DNA of 8,873 nt, taken from positions 2,270-11,142 of the forward strand of contig DINC01000359.1 of assembly GCA_002425885.1 (NCBI GenBank), read 5' to 3'. Below the pieces are notes generated by a model. The model was given only the letters and a program-made list of their open reading frames with translations, had not been told where the DNA came from and did no database searches. The position numbers were made by a program, and so were the translations under genes. The first letter of the stretch is position 1. Every line of letters begins with the position of its first letter. Below, in pieces: positions 6,232-8,873 of the stretch. The DNA is from Spirochaetia bacterium UBA5550. Lineage in GTDB: Bacteria; Spirochaetota; UBA4802; UBA5550.

Positions 6232-6257
6232 CTTGCACGCAGTTATTTTAGTGCAAG
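6232..6257 (-). promoter_or_regulatory. 7-bp inverted repeat in the kinase-hydrolase gap, overlapping the hydrolase ribosome-binding region
   Basis: CTTGCAC at 6232-6238 and GTGCAAG at 6251-6257 are perfect inverted arms with a 12-nt spacer. On the minus-strand mRNA the second arm ends in AAG, followed by AG, which together form the only Shine-Dalgarno-like AAGAG before the hydrolase ATG. A folded stem would therefore cover part of that site. A shorter competing hairpin, GCAA-GAG-TTGC, spans 6226-6236. As DNA the repeat could instead be an operator. No T-run follows, so it is not a terminator. Confidence 0.45.
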
Positions 6258-6264
6258 GAAATTT

Positions 6265-8873
6265 TTAAACAGAGTCAAGTATCTCCCTGATCTTCCTGAG
6301 AAGTGAATGAGCGGAATAGGGTTTACCTATGAAACTGACCCCTTTCTTCGCAAGGTCCTGCTGAACTATAAAATTCTCTGTATAACCGGAGGTATAAAGA
6401 ACCTTAATGCCGGGCCTCTGTTTTTGAATTTCCTCTGCAAAGGCTTTGCCGTTTATCCCCGGAAGCACAACGTCCGTGATCAGCAGATCGATCTCCTCTT
6501 TATATGAAGCAGATGACTTAATCCCCTCCTCCCCGCTCTCCGCTTCCAGTATCCGGTAACCGGCCTCCTCCAGCACGTTTACTGAAAAGTCCAGTACCAG
6601 GGGACTATCCTCAACAATGAGAACCGTCTCATGTCCGCGGCCCGGAGTCTCATCCTCGCATATGCCATCTTCTGAAATCTTTTCACAACCCGAAAGGGGG
6701 AAATACATCTTAAAGCTGGTACCCCTCCCCTCAACAGAGTAAACCTCGATGATCCCTTTATTCTGCCTCACTGCTCCGTACACCATTGAAAGGCCAAGCC
6801 CTGTGCCGCGCCCCTTGGGCTTTGTGGTAAAGAAAGGTTCAAAGAGATGCTTCCTGACTTCATCAGACATCCCTGTACCTGTATCGCTTACTGAAAGCAT
6901 CACATATTCACCGGGGACAGCATAAGCGTGGTTTCTGCAGTAGTGTTCATCAAGCGTTACATCTGCTGTTTCAAGGGTAAGCTTCCCCCCCGCAGGCATG
7001 GCATCACGCGCATTGACAGAGAGGTTCACAAGTATCTGTTCAATCTGACCGGTGTCTGCGAGTATTTCACCCTTTTCCGCAGCAGGGATGGTTTCAAGCT
7101 TTATATCTTCACCGATGAGGCGTTCAAGGAGTCTCTGCATCTGTTCAAGCATCGCGTTGAGGTTCAGCGCTTTCGGTTCAATAATCTGCTTACGGGAGAA
7201 TGTCAGTATCCTCTTTGTGAGATCAGCAGCGCTTTCAGATGCTTTTTTTATTGTCTCAAGATTATGGTAGCAGGGGTACTCCGTGCCTGACTTCATGATG
7301 CATATTTCAACATTGCCCATAATTGCAGTGAGAAGGTTATTGAAGTCATGGGCAATCCCCCCTGCCAGCCTCCCAACTGTCTCCATCTTCTGGGACTGCG
7401 CAAGCTGCTGTTCCATAGCCTCCTTCTCTTTTTCAGCCCTGATCCTCTCTGTTATATCAACAGCTACACTGATAAGGTGAAGCTCCCCTGCTATTGTAAC
7501 GACTTCAGCGGAGTAACGCATGGTATAAATTTCTCCATTACGCGAACGGAAAAGAATATCAAGCTCCCTTACAACCCCGTCATCCTTGAGCATTGCCATT
7601 ACCTTATCACGGTCAGCCATGTCCCCCCATATACTCAGTTCAGCAGAGGTATGACCAATCACCTCCTCCCTTGTATAACCGGTAAGCTTGAGAAAATAAT
7701 CGCTCACTTCTACATATCTGCCGTCATCAACTCTGCTAAGCGTTATTATTACAGGTCCAAGGTGTACAGTTTTGGAAAACTTCTCCTCTGATATTTTCAG
7801 CCTTTCATTGGAAGCAACAAGTTCGCTTTGTGTTTCTTCAAGCCTTAGCCTGGACTTATTCATTTCACTGAGTGTTTCGGTGAGTGCGCTGTTAACCCGT
7901 TCAAGGGCATCTTTCTGTTTACGTATGGTCTCCTCTGACCTCTTTCTTTCAGTTATATCAGCATTAACGGCAAGGAGGCACGGTTCCCCCTGAATAACAA
8001 TAATATCAGCGGAAAAAAGCTTGATGCGTATCTCTCCATCCTTACCGCGGAACCGCATCTCAAGATCCCGGACACGGCCCTTTGTCTTCATCTCCTGGAG
8101 AATCCTCTCCCTGTCTGACAGATCGACCCATATATTCAGTTCGAATGCCGTGTGCCCTACAACCTCCTCTCTTGTGTAGCCTGTTGCTTCATAAAAGCTG
8201 TCACTGATATCAATATATCTCCCTTCAGAAATTGTGGAGATAGAAATGACCATAGGGCTTGCGCGGAATGCCTTTGAGAATTTCTCTTCAGAGAACATCA
8301 GAAGCTCATTGGTTTTTAACAGCTCCTCTCTTGTTTCTGAAAGCTGTCTGTTTGTCTCCTCATACTCCCGGTTTATCTCTTTAAGATTTTCCATTGCAGC
8401 AGAGAATTCATCATTTATTGACTGGAGTTCATCCCTCTGCTTTCTGATTGTTTCAGAGGTTTGTTTAAGATCAGTAATGTCGCGGATCGATTCTATTACA
8501 CCTATTATTTCACCATCCTTATCATACAGAGGTTTGGCAACCCCCCACAGGTAGGCGCCCCCCTCTCTCAAACCGGGGACATGACTTTCCCCGTAAATTG
8601 TATTACCTTTTCTTCTCAGAGAGGGGTAGTTCTTTTCAACATCATTATCTCCCTTAATAATAAGATCAGCAAGGATAGGCCTCCTCTCGTTATAGAAAGG
8701 GAGCGAATATTCATAATTTCCCTTACCTGTAATATCCTCCGGACTGATCCCGGTTAGTTCCTCCATTGCCAGGTTCCACATTACCACACACCCTTCCATG
8801 TCAATAATCATAGTGGGGTCAGGGAGGAAATCGATGACATCCATAAGCTGTTCATCTGACCTGAAATATTTTG
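6265..8873 (-). CDS. Hybrid sensor histidine kinase PAS-PAS-PAS-HisKA-HATPase-REC (5' end beyond the window)
   Basis: A hybrid kinase cut by the right edge. An ATG at 8842-8844 would give 859 residues, but the frame stays open upstream to 8873, reading K-Y-F-R-S-D-E-Q-L, a typical linker ahead of a PAS domain, and no ribosome-binding site precedes that ATG. The true N terminus probably lies outside. Numbering from that Met: PAS1 about 1-125; coiled coil 130-184; PAS2 185-300; coiled coil 303-351; PAS3 352-467; HisKA with H499 in [10 protein letters not shown]; ATPase with N607/N611, D654-T-G-T-G, F-F-T-T-K and G678-R-G-T-G-L-G-L; receiver 740-859 with E745-D746, D791, T818 and K841. All phosphotransfer residues are present. 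No transmembrane segment is visible, so it is soluble as seen. PAS ligands are not evident. The MBL hydrolase follows 43 bp downstream on the same strand. Confidence 0.95.
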   Translation of the reverse strand, partial: KYFRSDEQLMDVIDFLPDPTMIIDMEGCVVMWNLAMEELTGISPEDITGKGNYEYSLPFYNERRPILADLIIKGDNDVEKNYPSLRRKGNTIYGESHVPGLREGGAYLWGVAKPLYDKDGEIIGVIESIRDITDLKQTSETIRKQRDELQSINDEFSAAMENLKEINREYEETNRQLSETREELLKTNELLMFSEEKFSKAFRASPMVISISTISEGRYIDISDSFYEATGYTREEVVGHTAFELNIWVDLSDRERILQEMKTKGRVRDLEMRFRGKDGEIRIKLFSADIIVIQGEPCLLAVNADITERKRSEETIRKQKDALERVNSALTETLSEMNKSRLRLEETQSELVASNERLKISEEKFSKTVHLGPVIITLSRVDDGRYVEVSDYFLKLTGYTREEVIGHTSAELSIWGDMADRDKVMAMLKDDGVVRELDILFRSRNGEIYTMRYSAEVVTIAGELHLISVAVDITERIRAEKEKEAMEQQLAQSQKMETVGRLAGGIAHDFNNLLTAIMGNVEICIMKSGTEYPCYHNLETIKKASESAADLTKRILTFSRKQIIEPKALNLNAMLEQMQRLLERLIGEDIKLETIPAAEKGEILADTGQIEQILVNLSVNARDAMPAGGKLTLETADVTLDEHYCRNHAYAVPGEYVMLSVSDTGTGMSDEVRKHLFEPFFTTKPKGRGTGLGLSMVYGAVRQNKGIIEVYSVEGRGTSFKMYFPLSGCEKISEDGICEDETPGRGHETVLIVEDSPLVLDFSVNVLEEAGYRILEAESGEEGIKSSASYKEEIDLLITDVVLPGINGKAFAEEIQKQRPGIKVLYTSGYTENFIVQQDLAKKGVSFIGKPYSAHSLLRKIREILDSV
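7438..8469 (-). repeat. Internal coding duplication: two coiled-coil + PAS modules
   Basis: Within the hybrid kinase, residues about 130-302 and 303-469 are two copies of one module. Both open with E-T-I-R-K-Q, pass through a coiled coil to S-E-E-K-F-S-K, and end with I-T-E-R. From S-E-E-K to I-T-E-R the copies align without gaps over 116 residues, with about 56 identities by hand count. The coiled coils differ in length by exactly 7 residues (51 against 44 from R-K-Q to S-E-E-K). This is an old tandem duplication, well diverged at DNA level. Confidence 0.8.

Noticed and set aside
6928..7791. Open frames on the + strand inside the hybrid kinase gene
   Set aside because: They are shadows of the conserved HisKA, ATPase and PAS3 coding sequence and show no domain of their own.

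Overview
The window is a stretch of bacterial chromosome given over almost entirely to signal transduction. It holds five recognisable protein genes and a tandem-repeat tract at the left edge. There is no phage, insertion sequence, CRISPR array, tRNA or rRNA gene. The proteins point to a motile, Gram-negative-type environmental bacterium rich in two-component systems: a histidine kinase with the G-H-Q-W-K-Q H-box style, a multi-PAS hybrid kinase with a C-terminal receiver, and a dCache chemoreceptor. This style is common in Desulfobacterota/deltaproteobacteria, Deferribacterota, Nitrospirota, Campylobacterota and spirochaetes. A palindrome of the ATTCCCGC-GAAA-GCGGGAAT type, scattered through many such genomes, fits that range. 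The phylum cannot be fixed from this sequence.

Layout. Bases 1-219 are a 21-bp (42-bp higher-order) minisatellite that decays to the right; it leaves both strands open, so its coding status is uncertain. Bases 292-506 are non-coding and hold a 9-bp long-range inverted repeat, a perfect TATAAT, an 18-pair hairpin and a TTGACA, all ahead of a NarL/FixJ-type response regulator (507-1172, +). A 233-bp convergent spacer with the REP-like palindrome separates it from a seven-helix membrane histidine kinase (1406-3076, -). That kinase is divergent from a dCache-HAMP chemoreceptor (start best placed at 3196, ends 5289, +) across a 119-bp control region. Convergent to the chemoreceptor, with only 26 bp between stop codons, is a metallo-beta-lactamase-fold hydrolase (5316-6221, -). 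It lies 43 bp downstream of a large PAS-PAS-PAS-HisKA-HATPase-REC hybrid kinase (6265 to the right edge, -), which is cut off by the window.

How the genes may work together. The response regulator and the 7TM kinase may be a convergently arranged pair, but the kinase does not have the HisKA_3 type of domain usual for NarL-family partners, so pairing is an inference. The hybrid kinase and the hydrolase look like one transcription unit. The chemoreceptor has no che genes beside it and would feed a chemotaxis array encoded elsewhere.

I do not see a clearly new multi-gene system. The points most worth a second look are the repeat tract, the structured leader of the response regulator, the coil+PAS duplication in the hybrid kinase whose copies differ by exactly one heptad, the altered ligand motif in the chemoreceptor, the altered H-box of the 7TM kinase, and the hairpin that overlaps the likely ribosome-binding region of the hydrolase gene.
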